From NCBI GenBank assembly GCA_003222835.1, contig QHXE01000532.1, positions 1 through 8,773 of the forward strand: a stretch of DNA of 8,773 bases. The letters run 5' to 3'. Of this stretch, positions 1 to 5,771 are shown one piece after another. The notes below the pieces were generated by a model. The model saw only the letters and a list, made by a program, of their open reading frames with translations. It was not told where the DNA came from and did no database searches. Position numbers and translations under genes: made by a program. The DNA is from Acidobacteriota bacterium (GTDB lineage Bacteria; Acidobacteriota; Blastocatellia; Pyrinomonadales; Pyrinomonadaceae). The first letter of the stretch is position 1; the number at the start of each line of letters is the position of its first letter.

Positions 1-366
1 CACCGTGCCCCCCGCAGCGCGCAGATGGTACTGATGATTTTCCAAGTCGTCCGCGGCTTCGTCCTGCGGCGCGCGCTGTCGCTTGCGATAGTCGTCGATG
101 ATCAGATTCCGAGCCAGGCGCATCAGCCAGTTCTGTAGATCGCCCTGTTTTGGATTGTATTGTTCGAGCGATTTATAGACGCGAATGAAAACTTCCTGAG
201 TTAGGTCTTCGGCGCTATCGGCGCGAGAGGTGAAGCGATAAGCAAGGTTGTAGATGCGGCGCGAGTAAGTCTGGACAATCTCTTCCCAGGCAGCGCCGTC
301 GCCCGCACGGCACCTCCTTACCAATTCCGCGCCTTCATTGGTAGCCAAGCTTCTGACGGCTCCCAC
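1..366 (-). CDS. ECF-family RNA polymerase sigma factor, N-terminal part (runs off left edge)
   Basis: This is a group 4 (ECF) sigma-70 family factor, which directs core RNA polymerase to a specific promoter set, usually in response to an envelope or stress signal. The 122 visible residues cover conserved region 2: a core-binding helix around residues 27-46 (AWEEIVQTYSRRIYNLAYRF), the hallmark DLTQEVF at 54-60, and NWLMRLARNLIIDDYRKRQR at 79-98, which carries the -10 melting and recognition surface. Region 4 and the stop lie beyond base 1. The start is taken as GTG at 366-364, because a GGAG sits 8 nt upstream and an in-frame TAA directly precedes the GTG; a TTG six codons further in is the alternative. 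The gene is divergent from the membrane-protein gene at 630. An ECF-like promoter on the same strand (431-459) suggests it transcribes itself. An anti-sigma gene is often the next gene in such loci, but that position is outside the window. Confidence 0.93.
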   Translation of the reverse strand, partial: MGAVRSLATNEGAELVRRCRAGDGAAWEEIVQTYSRRIYNLAYRFTSRADSAEDLTQEVFIRVYKSLEQYNPKQGDLQNWLMRLARNLIIDDYRKRQRAPQDEAADDLENHQYHLRAAGGTV

Positions 367-430
367 TTATGCTTCTCCGATAGTCGCGCGTTCCGGAATA
401 TGTCAGGCGGGATTGCCTAGACACGACCGT

Positions 431-459
431 CTTACGTCAGCTTGAGAAACAAAGTTCCC
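431..459 (-). promoter_or_regulatory. Candidate ECF-type (possibly autoregulatory) promoter of the sigma factor gene
   Basis: Read on the minus strand, GGGAACTT (-35 side, GGGAAC at 459-454) is followed after exactly 17 nt by CGTAAG (436-431). A GGAAC-like -35 with a CGTA-like -10 at 16-17 nt spacing is the known pattern of many ECF sigma promoters. It lies about 65 nt upstream of the GTG start of an ECF sigma gene, which is where an autoregulatory promoter would be expected. The motif match is seen directly; autoregulation is inference. Confidence 0.5.
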
Positions 460-461
460 GT

Positions 462-513
462 TTGGGTACGCACGCCTCCGGCGTGCGGGTAGGCCGGAGG
501 ACTGTGTACCCAA
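462..513. repeat. Large imperfect palindrome (REP-like hairpin) in the divergent intergenic region
   Basis: The outer arms TTGGGTAC (462-469) and GTACCCAA (506-513) are perfect inverted repeats and extend three more pairs inward with one G-T wobble. The inner arms CCTCCGGC (475-482) and GCCGGAGG (493-500) are also perfect, leaving a 10-nt loop. An alternative hairpin uses GCACGCC (470-476) with GGCGTGC (480-486) around a 3-nt loop. This nested design resembles dispersed extragenic palindromes of bacterial genomes. Only one copy lies in this window, so repetition in the genome is not shown. An open reading frame running through it in frame with the downstream gene is probably not translated. 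Confidence 0.6.
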
Positions 514-524
514 GAACCGCTTTC

Positions 525-553
525 TTGCGCGCAACATTAGACTGTTGTAGGCT
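525..553 (+). promoter_or_regulatory. Candidate sigma70-like promoter for the membrane-protein/nrdR/hsp20/lon run
   Basis: TTGCGC (525-530), a 17-nt spacer, then TAGGCT (548-553). It matches the layout of the stronger candidate at 5604-5632 (TTGACA-N17-TAGCCT). Transcription would begin near 560, downstream of the palindrome, which argues against translation starting inside the palindrome at 462. The -10 match is weak, so this is tentative. Confidence 0.3.
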
Positions 554-629
554 TGCTCAGCCACCCCGTATCTTGTGGTTGCGTTATGGGTCAAGTCAAG
601 TCTGTTCCCTAATCATTTCTAAGACGCCT

Positions 630-1703
630 TTGGGAAAATATCGCAAGTATCTGGAATTCGCGGCGCTGCTCCTGTTAGCGGTCGCGATCATTTGGTGGTT
701 CGGCCGCAAACTGGATTGGCGGCAGGTCAAACTGTCGGTACAGAGTTCAGACTGGCGATTAATCGCTCTGGGTGCAGTGGTCGTATTGGCGGGTTACTTT
801 TGGCGCGCGATCCGCTGGCAAGCTTTTCTTGCTCCTCTTACTAAAGTGAGTCTCCGCGAAGTATGGGTGGCGACTACGGTTGGATTTGGTGCGGTCTTGA
901 TGATCGGCCGGGCTGGCGAAATCGTGAGGCCGGTCGTACTGCCAATGCGCGACAAGCGCGTCCGTCCGGCAGCGTCGTTCGTTACTATTATGATCGAGCG
1001 TCTGTACGACACGATGACGGTCGTCTCAATCTTCGCGCTCAACTTGCTATGGCTGAAGCCGGCCACAGGTTCAGCCGAAGACCTTAGCCGGACCCGCGCG
1101 GCTGGTTTGTTACTCGTCATTCTGCTAGCTGCCGGAATCATAGTCTTGATTTGGTTCAAGCGCCGCTCGAAAAGCGTCATAGATTGGCTTGATTCTAAGA
1201 TCGGCGAGCGCGGGCACACAGCCGCCAGATTAAAGCGGGCACTCTTGAGTACACTAGAGCAACTTGCTACCGCCTTGAGTGTGTTGTCCAATGTCAGGCA
1301 ATTAGCGATCAGTCTCGCCTGGACTCTCTTACTCTGGTTTTCCGTTGCACTTGGGAATCTTCTGGTATGCCGCGCCTTCGGTTTGCCATTCGGCATCAGT
1401 CATATCTTATTCGTGTTAGGCTGGTCCATGGTGGGTTCGGTAGTTCCCACGCCGGGGGGCGGAGCCGGCGCGTTTCATGCGGCGACGGGAGCGGCGCTGG
1501 TCGTACTGGGCGCGCAGAGAGAGCAAGCGGCCGCGGTAGCGATCGTTTTGCATTTGGTGGATTTTGCACCCGCGGCGATTTTTGGTCTGTACTATTTCTT
1601 GCGCGGCGAGATCAACGTCGATCGGCTACGGTCGCTGATTTCGGCTGAAGCAGTTGAGCACGCCGTAGAGGATGAAAAGGTAGCATTGGCTCAAGGTGGA
1701 TAA
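630..1703 (+). CDS. UPF0104/YbhN-like (lysylphosphatidylglycerol synthase TM region) membrane protein, flippase-like
   Basis: This is a multispanning inner-membrane protein of the family that includes YbhN, AglD and the N-terminal flippase half of MprF. Members are thought to move or handle lipid-linked molecules, but the substrate of this one cannot be read from the sequence. With the TTG at 630 as start (357 residues) it begins with a short basic stretch (KYRKY), then a first membrane helix at about residues 8-25, with roughly eight helices in all. Family-type motifs include GRAGEIVRP (R94, E97), MIERLYD shortly after it, and the glycine-rich VVPTPGGGAGAFH (P273-G278). The MprF synthetase domain is absent. 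The frame stays open back to a TTG at 462, but that segment crosses a palindrome and looks non-coding. No ATG and no clear ribosome binding site mark the start, so it is uncertain (TTG 573, TTG 579 and ATT 615 are alternatives). nrdR follows 51 nt downstream and is probably cotranscribed. Confidence 0.85.
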   Translation: MGKYRKYLEFAALLLLAVAIIWWFGRKLDWRQVKLSVQSSDWRLIALGAVVVLAGYFWRAIRWQAFLAPLTKVSLREVWVATTVGFGAVLMIGRAGEIVRPVVLPMRDKRVRPAASFVTIMIERLYDTMTVVSIFALNLLWLKPATGSAEDLSRTRAAGLLLVILLAAGIIVLIWFKRRSKSVIDWLDSKIGERGHTAARLKRALLSTLEQLATALSVLSNVRQLAISLAWTLLLWFSVALGNLLVCRAFGLPFGISHILFVLGWSMVGSVVPTPGGGAGAFHAATGAALVVLGAQREQAAAVAIVLHLVDFAPAAIFGLYYFLRGEINVDRLRSLISAEAVEHAVEDEKVALAQGG

Positions 1704-1754
1704 CGGTAATCGAGATCAAGCGGGCAAGAAAATCGAGAGTGAGGATAGAAAGTT

Positions 1755-2234
1755 ATGAAGTGCCCCTTTTGCGGTTTTCTGGAAGATAAAGTGGTTGATT
1801 CGCGGGAGTCGCGCGATGGTGACGCGATTCGGCGGAGACGTGAATGTCTGAAATGCGAGCGGCGCTTTACTTCTTACGAACGCATCGACGAAATCCCGTA
1901 CATGGTAATCAAAAAAGACGGGCGGCGCGAAACATTCGATCGCAGTAAGGTTATGGCGGGCTTGTTGCGTGCGTGCGAGAAACGTCCGGTGCCGTCGGCT
2001 AAACTCGACAACATCGTAAATGCGGTCGAAAAATATGTCCAGGAATCTTCGGAGCGTGAGCGGCCAACCAGCAAGATTGGCGAATTGATCATGCGTCGCC
2101 TGAAAGAACTGGATAAGGTCGCGTACGTGCGGTTCGCTTCCGTGTATCTTGAGTTCGAAGATGTTTCGGAGTTCATGAATGAACTGAAAAACCTGGTGCG
2201 AGCCCGCTCGGGTGGTATTGCGAAGCGAGTCTAG
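1755..2234 (+). CDS. nrdR: Transcriptional repressor NrdR
   Basis: NrdR is a zinc- and nucleotide-binding repressor of ribonucleotide reductase genes. It senses the ATP/dATP balance and binds paired NrdR boxes in nrd promoters. All 159 residues fit the usual length. The N-terminal zinc ribbon has its four ligands at C3, C6, C31 and C34 (CPFC and CLKC), with the conserved VVDSR and the basic RRRREC stretch between and before them. The ATP-cone domain follows at about residues 49-139, starting [13 protein letters not shown] and containing [10 protein letters not shown]. The ATG has a GAGG 10 nt upstream. No ribonucleotide reductase gene lies in the window, so its targets are elsewhere. It sits in a same-strand run, 51 nt after the flippase-like gene and 21 nt before the small membrane protein gene. 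I see no NrdR-box pair near it. Confidence 0.97.
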   Translation: MKCPFCGFLEDKVVDSRESRDGDAIRRRRECLKCERRFTSYERIDEIPYMVIKKDGRRETFDRSKVMAGLLRACEKRPVPSAKLDNIVNAVEKYVQESSERERPTSKIGELIMRRLKELDKVAYVRFASVYLEFEDVSEFMNELKNLVRARSGGIAKRV

Positions 2235-2255
2235 AGGGTTTCAGATTGGTCATTT

Positions 2256-2474
2256 GTGCTTAACCTGTTTGGATTATTCGCGGTAACCGCGATGCTTGTC
2301 TGTTATGCATTCGAAGATCGCAACCGCTCGTTCATCCTGGGATTTGCGTTTGCGTGTGCGCTCGGTTCCCTCTATGGGTTTCTTCAGGGAGCGTGGCCCT
2401 TTGGTTTGATTGAAGCCGTGTGGTCGCTGGTCGCCGTGCGTCGTTGGCATTTTGCGCGACGGAGAAATGTCTAA
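2256..2474 (+). CDS. Conserved-looking small membrane protein, function unknown (72 aa)
   Basis: The 72-residue product begins MLNLFGLFAVTAMLVCYAFE and appears to have three short hydrophobic segments at about residues 3-18, 26-44 and 48-62, with a charged EDRNR turn between the first two and a basic tail (RRWHFARRRNV) that should face the cytoplasm. Motifs such as CYAFEDR and GFLQGAWPFGLIEAVWSLVA resemble, from memory, a widespread family of uncharacterised bacterial proteins; I cannot name a Pfam entry or a function. The start is GTG, 21 nt after the nrdR stop, with only a poorly placed AGAGGG upstream. Its TAA overlaps the hsp20 ATG (TAATG), a sign of translational coupling. This makes a link to the hsp20-lon unit possible but unproven. 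Confidence 0.8.
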   Translation: MLNLFGLFAVTAMLVCYAFEDRNRSFILGFAFACALGSLYGFLQGAWPFGLIEAVWSLVAVRRWHFARRRNV

Positions 2475-2941
2475 TGGTTAGGAGTGTCGGCCCAGCAGGT
2501 CTCGAGCGAATCGAGTTGAAGCGGTTGACCGAGCGCGTCGGCCAGCTTTTTACGGTTTTGCAGGAAGCAGCCGACGCCCAAATGGCCGAAGTTCCAGGCA
2601 CTTGGGTGCCGCCGGTCGATGTTTGCGAGACAGCCAATGCGATTTGCCTGCGCATCGAATTACCCGGCGTGCTCGCCAGCCAGATCAAGATTGGATTGAA
2701 CGGTAACAAGTTGCGGATCTACGGCGAGAAGAAAAAGAAGGATTCTCGCAAACGGATTATTTCGCATTTATGTTCGGAGCGTAGTTATGGCCATTTCAAT
2801 CGTGCAGTTCCTTTGCGCTGGACAATTAGCGTGAAGGACGCGAGGGCTGAGTTGTCTCATGGCGTGCTTTTGATCCATTTGCCGAAAACAAAGGATCGCC
2901 GCGGATCAGAATTTAAGATTCCTATTGTCGAACAGGACTAA
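2474..2941 (+). CDS. Hsp20/alpha-crystallin family small heat-shock protein
   Basis: This is an ATP-independent cytoplasmic holdase that binds unfolding proteins and keeps them available for refolding or degradation. With ATG 2474 the protein is 155 residues: an N-terminal arm (1-43), then an alpha-crystallin domain from about W44 (WVPPVDVCETANAICLRIEL) to P137. The signature A-x-x-x-n-G-V-L is present as AELSHGVL at 125-132, and the C-terminal I-x-I anchor that drives oligomer assembly is I149-P150-I151. The start is chosen because GGAG lies 9 nt upstream and the ATG overlaps the preceding stop; the open frame back to GTG 2420 only overlaps the neighbouring gene. lon begins 18 nt after the stop, so holdase and protease are likely coexpressed. 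I see no CIRCE-type inverted repeat, so heat induction, if any, works another way. Confidence 0.94.
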   Translation: MVRSVGPAGLERIELKRLTERVGQLFTVLQEAADAQMAEVPGTWVPPVDVCETANAICLRIELPGVLASQIKIGLNGNKLRIYGEKKKKDSRKRIISHLCSERSYGHFNRAVPLRWTISVKDARAELSHGVLLIHLPKTKDRRGSEFKIPIVEQD

Positions 2942-2959
2942 AATAAGCGAAATCAAACT

Positions 2960-5410
2960 ATGGCAGATCAACCTCTTGACACCATCACGGAAGCCCTCGG
3001 GCCGGCGGAAGCTGAGCAGCAGTTGCAAATTCCCGATGAACTGCCGCTGTTACCACTGCGCGACATTGTGATCTATCCATTCATGATTGTGCCGCTATTT
3101 GTCTCGCGCGAGCGATCAATCCGCGCCGTGGACGAAGCGCTGGGCGAGCACCGGATGATCCTGTTAGCGTGCCAGAAAGATCTCGATAAGGAAGAACCTC
3201 AGCAGGACGATCTTTACAAAGTCGGCACCGTCGCCGTGATTATGCGAATGCTAAAGCTTCCCGATGGCCGCATTCGCATCCTGGTGCAGGGAATATCTCG
3301 CGCACAGGTCGAAACAGTCGATGTTTCCGGTGAGTATTTGCATGCGCGAGTGCAACCGATGCAGGAAATCATGGCGCCCGAACGTTCTCTGGAAGTGGAA
3401 GCGCTCATGCGCAACGTGCGAGCCTCGATGGAAAAGGCCGCAAATCTCGGCAAGAGCATTTCTCCGGAAGTGATGGCGATCATTGCGAACTTAGATGACG
3501 CGGGGCGCTTGTCCGATCTTTCCGCGTCAAACCTGGAATTGAAAGTCGAGGATGCACAATCTGTTCTGGAGATCGCGGACACGACGGCGCGGCTGCGACG
3601 TGTCAACGAACTGTTAAATAAAGAAATCGAAGTGCTTACCGTTCAGCAGGAAATCAATACCCAGGCGCGCGCGGACATCGATCGGTCTCAGCGCGAGTTT
3701 TATTTGCGGCAGCAAATGAAGGCCATTCAAACAGAGCTGGGCGAGGGCAATGAACTGGTCGAAGAAATTCAGCAATTCCGCGAGAAGATTGAAGCGTCGA
3801 AGATGCCAAAGCCCGCGGAAGATGAAGCGCTACGGCAACTTAAAAAGCTCGAACGGATGCATCCTGATGCTGCCGAGACGGCTACTCTGCGCAATTGGCT
3901 CGAAATAATTTCCGATCTACCTTGGTCAAAATCTTCGAACGACAATCTCGATCTGCACAAGGCCGAGCGGATTTTGAATGAGGATCACTACGGTCTGGAA
4001 AAAGTGAAAGAGCGCATCATTGAAGCCCTGGCCGTGCGCAAATTAAAGGAAAAGCCTAAAGGGCCGATTCTTTGTCTGGTTGGTCCGCCGGGCGTGGGCA
4101 AAACCAGTCTGGGCCGTTCGGTAGCGCGCGCGTTGGGCCGTAAGTTTATGCGGCTGAGTCTTGGCGGCGTTCATGACGAGGCAGAGATTCGCGGCCATCG
4201 ACGTACTTATGTCGGCGCGATGCCCGGTCGCGTAATTCAAGCGATCCAGCAGGCGGGCACAAATAATCCGCTGATCATGCTTGATGAGATCGATAAGGTG
4301 GGAGCGGATTTTCGCGGCGATCCATCTTCGGCACTGCTCGAAGTCCTGGACCCGGAACAGAACAACAGTTTCCGCGATAACTACCTTAATGTAACGTTTG
4401 ACCTTTCTAACGTCATCTTCATGACGACCGCGAACGTTCTTGATACCGTCCAGTCCGCATTGCGCGATCGCATGGAAGTGATTCGTTTGGCCGGCTACAC
4501 CGAGGAAGAGAAGCTGGAAATTGCGCGCCGTCACCTGCTGCCAAAGCAAATGGAAGAGAACGGCATCAGCGCGCGCGATTTGAATATTTCGCGGACAGCG
4601 CTGGCGGCGATCATACAGCGCTACACACAAGAGGCCGGCCTGCGACAATTAGAGCGCGAAATCGGCTCGATCTGCCGCAAGGTCGCGCGCCGGATTGGCG
4701 AAGGCCAGAAAGGTCCGGTTCGCGTTTCAATAAAGAATCTGCACGAGTTCCTGGGAGCGCCAAAGATAATTCCCGAGGAAGTCCTGAAGAAAGATCAAAT
4801 CGGCGTGGCTACCGGATTGGCGTGGACAGCCGCTGGGGGCGATGTGCTTTTTGTTGAGGCTCTGCGCATGAAAGGAAAAGGCGCCCTGGTCCTCACTGGA
4901 CAACTAGGCGAGGTGATGCGGGAGTCTGCGCAGGCGGCTTTTTCCTATGCGAAGTCGCGCGCCAAAGAGCTTCAGATTGATCCCGATGATTTCAGCAACT
5001 ACGACCTGCACATTCACATTCCCGAGGGTGCGATCCCTAAGGACGGCCCGTCGGCAGGCATTACGTTGGCCAGCGCCTTGATTTCGACGCTGTCGCAAAG
5101 GCCCGTGCGCAAAGACGTCGCGATGACTGGCGAGATAACCCTGCGCGGCAACGTGCTGCCTGTTGGGGGCATCAAGGAGAAGGTCCTTGCCGCACGGCGG
5201 GCGCGAGTGACCAAGATCATTCTGCCCGCTCGAAATCGGCGGGACCTCGAGGAAGTGCCGAAGGAGCCGCTTAAAGACATTCGGTTTGTCTTTGTGGATA
5301 ACATGAGGCAGGTTGTCCGTGAGGCTTTGAAAGATAAGGTGACGCCAGTACTGACACCTGAACCGCGTCCCGCTCGCTTGCCTCAGGCGGCTGCCAGCCG
5401 AAATCATTAA
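2960..5410 (+). CDS. lon: ATP-dependent Lon protease (LonA type)
   Basis: Lon is a cytoplasmic homohexameric AAA+ serine protease that unfolds and degrades damaged proteins and selected regulators. The 816 residues match full-length LonA. In order: N-terminal substrate-binding domain (from about 28, [14 protein letters not shown]), a helical segment (roughly 215-330, with the typical [19 protein letters not shown]), the AAA+ module, and the protease domain (about 600-785). Walker A is GPPGVGKTS at 375-383 with K381, and Walker B is LIMLDEIDK at 438-446. The catalytic dyad is S698 in PKDGPSAG and K741 in GGIKEK; the 43-residue separation equals that of E. coli S679/K722. A proline/alanine-rich tail ends the protein. 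The ATG has no clear Shine-Dalgarno and lies 18 nt after the hsp20 stop, so translation may depend partly on the upstream gene. Nothing suggests truncation. Confidence 0.98.
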   Translation: MADQPLDTITEALGPAEAEQQLQIPDELPLLPLRDIVIYPFMIVPLFVSRERSIRAVDEALGEHRMILLACQKDLDKEEPQQDDLYKVGTVAVIMRMLKLPDGRIRILVQGISRAQVETVDVSGEYLHARVQPMQEIMAPERSLEVEALMRNVRASMEKAANLGKSISPEVMAIIANLDDAGRLSDLSASNLELKVEDAQSVLEIADTTARLRRVNELLNKEIEVLTVQQEINTQARADIDRSQREFYLRQQMKAIQTELGEGNELVEEIQQFREKIEASKMPKPAEDEALRQLKKLERMHPDAAETATLRNWLEIISDLPWSKSSNDNLDLHKAERILNEDHYGLEKVKERIIEALAVRKLKEKPKGPILCLVGPPGVGKTSLGRSVARALGRKFMRLSLGGVHDEAEIRGHRRTYVGAMPGRVIQAIQQAGTNNPLIMLDEIDKVGADFRGDPSSALLEVLDPEQNNSFRDNYLNVTFDLSNVIFMTTANVLDTVQSALRDRMEVIRLAGYTEEEKLEIARRHLLPKQMEENGISARDLNISRTALAAIIQRYTQEAGLRQLEREIGSICRKVARRIGEGQKGPVRVSIKNLHEFLGAPKIIPEEVLKKDQIGVATGLAWTAAGGDVLFVEALRMKGKGALVLTGQLGEVMRESAQAAFSYAKSRAKELQIDPDDFSNYDLHIHIPEGAIPKDGPSAGITLASALISTLSQRPVRKDVAMTGEITLRGNVLPVGGIKEKVLAARRARVTKIILPARNRRDLEEVPKEPLKDIRFVFVDNMRQVVREALKDKVTPVLTPEPRPARLPQAAASRNH

Positions 5411-5412
5411 CC

Positions 5413-5529
5413 GTGGCCGTGAGGGAAGGAAAGAGTTCTGGCCTAAAGCGAGTGCTACTCTGGCTCGTTTTGCTGCTCTTGATTTTGATGCCACCGATAA
5501 TCGCCGTCGTACTTTTGACGAACCTTTAG
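5413..5529 (+). CDS. Possible 38-residue single-span membrane peptide immediately after lon
   Basis: A short frame opens with GTG 2 nt after the lon TAA and encodes 38 residues: a basic, polar N-terminus (about 1-13, with K7, K12 and R13), one strongly hydrophobic segment (about 14-36, including LLWLVLLLLILMPPIIAVVL), and a short TNL tail before TAG. This is the shape of a small membrane peptide with its N-terminus inside. GTG 5419 is an equally possible start. No Shine-Dalgarno precedes either, so expression would need reinitiation from lon. I do not recognise the family. It could be a chance frame; support is only its composition and its tight spacing to lon. Confidence 0.35.
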   Translation: MAVREGKSSGLKRVLLWLVLLLLILMPPIIAVVLLTNL

Positions 5530-5603
5530 GGCGTGGGTTTCCGAAGTTATTTGAGGCTTTGCGAGGTTCTGGCTCAGGGCTCAATATGGGCCGTGACTTT
5601 GGT

Positions 5604-5632
5604 TTGACACCCCCAGGCGTGTGTGATAGCCT
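5604..5632 (+). promoter_or_regulatory. Sigma70-type promoter for the lytic transglycosylase gene
   Basis: A perfect -35 TTGACA (5604-5609), a 17-nt spacer and a -10-like TAGCCT (5627-5632). The predicted start near 5639 gives a leader of about 133 nt before the ATG at 5772. This is the best-matching housekeeping promoter in the window, and it separates the transglycosylase gene from the lon run. Confidence 0.6.
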
Positions 5633-5639
5633 CGCGCTG

Positions 5640-5726
5640 CCTGGTTTTGTCCAGGAAATTGGGAACTTTTCCCCGTTCCGCACTGTTTAAGTAGTGAATG
5701 CCGCCGGCGCGACTCAGGGAAGTCGC
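5640..5726 (+). promoter_or_regulatory. Structured 5' leader with four consecutive short hairpins
   Basis: Between the predicted transcription start and the ribosome binding site, four perfect short stems follow one another. They are CCTGG/CCAGG (5640-5655, 6-nt loop), GGAAC/GTTCC (5662-5679, 8-nt loop), CACT/AGTG (5681-5696, 8-nt loop) and GCGACT/AGTCGC (5709-5726, 6-nt loop). Each alone could arise by chance. Together they suggest a folded leader that might protect or regulate the mRNA. I could not match it to a known riboswitch class. Confidence 0.3.
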
Positions 5727-5753
5727 AGTCGTGGATTCGCCCAAGCCTTTACC

Positions 5754-5760
5754 AGAGGAG
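5754..5760 (+). promoter_or_regulatory. Ribosome binding site fixing the transglycosylase start
   Basis: AGAGGAG lies 11 nt before ATG 5772 and 8 nt before an in-frame TTG at 5769. It favours a start here over the open frame's first in-frame start at GTG or ATG upstream near 5694, and the protein read from 5772 begins directly with a signal peptide. Confidence 0.75.
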
Positions 5761-5771
5761 AACAACGATTG

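Noticed and set aside
794..1396. 200-codon minus-strand frame opposite the flippase-like gene
   Set aside because: The product is rich in serine and arginine with no domain, while the plus strand encodes membrane helices and family motifs.
2420..2473. Upstream GTG start for hsp20
   Set aside because: It would overlap the small membrane protein gene by 55 nt; ATG 2474 has a well-placed GGAG and a stop-start overlap.
2235..2480. CIRCE element or HrcA-type heat-shock operator before hsp20
   Set aside because: No TTAGCACTC/GAGTGCTAA-like inverted repeat is present.
4043..4648. 201-codon minus-strand frame opposite the Lon AAA+ module
   Set aside because: It is a mirror of the lon reading frame; the plus strand holds intact Walker A and B motifs.
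4904..5683. 259-codon open frame on the minus strand opposite the lon 3' end
   Set aside because: It lies antisense to the lon protease domain and the following intergenic region, its product is basic and of low complexity with no recognisable motif, and lon is clearly the coding strand.
5661..5690. GGGAAC at 5661 as an ECF-type -35 box
   Set aside because: No CGTA-like -10 is found 16-17 nt downstream; the sequence is better explained as part of a hairpin stem.
5694..5771. Upstream start for the transglycosylase
   Set aside because: It would add 26 residues before the signal peptide and ignore the AGAGGAG ribosome binding site at 5754-5760.
5633..5771. c-di-AMP (ydaO-type) riboswitch in the transglycosylase leader
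   Set aside because: The conserved ydaO-type core blocks are not visible as I recall them; only simple hairpins can be supported.
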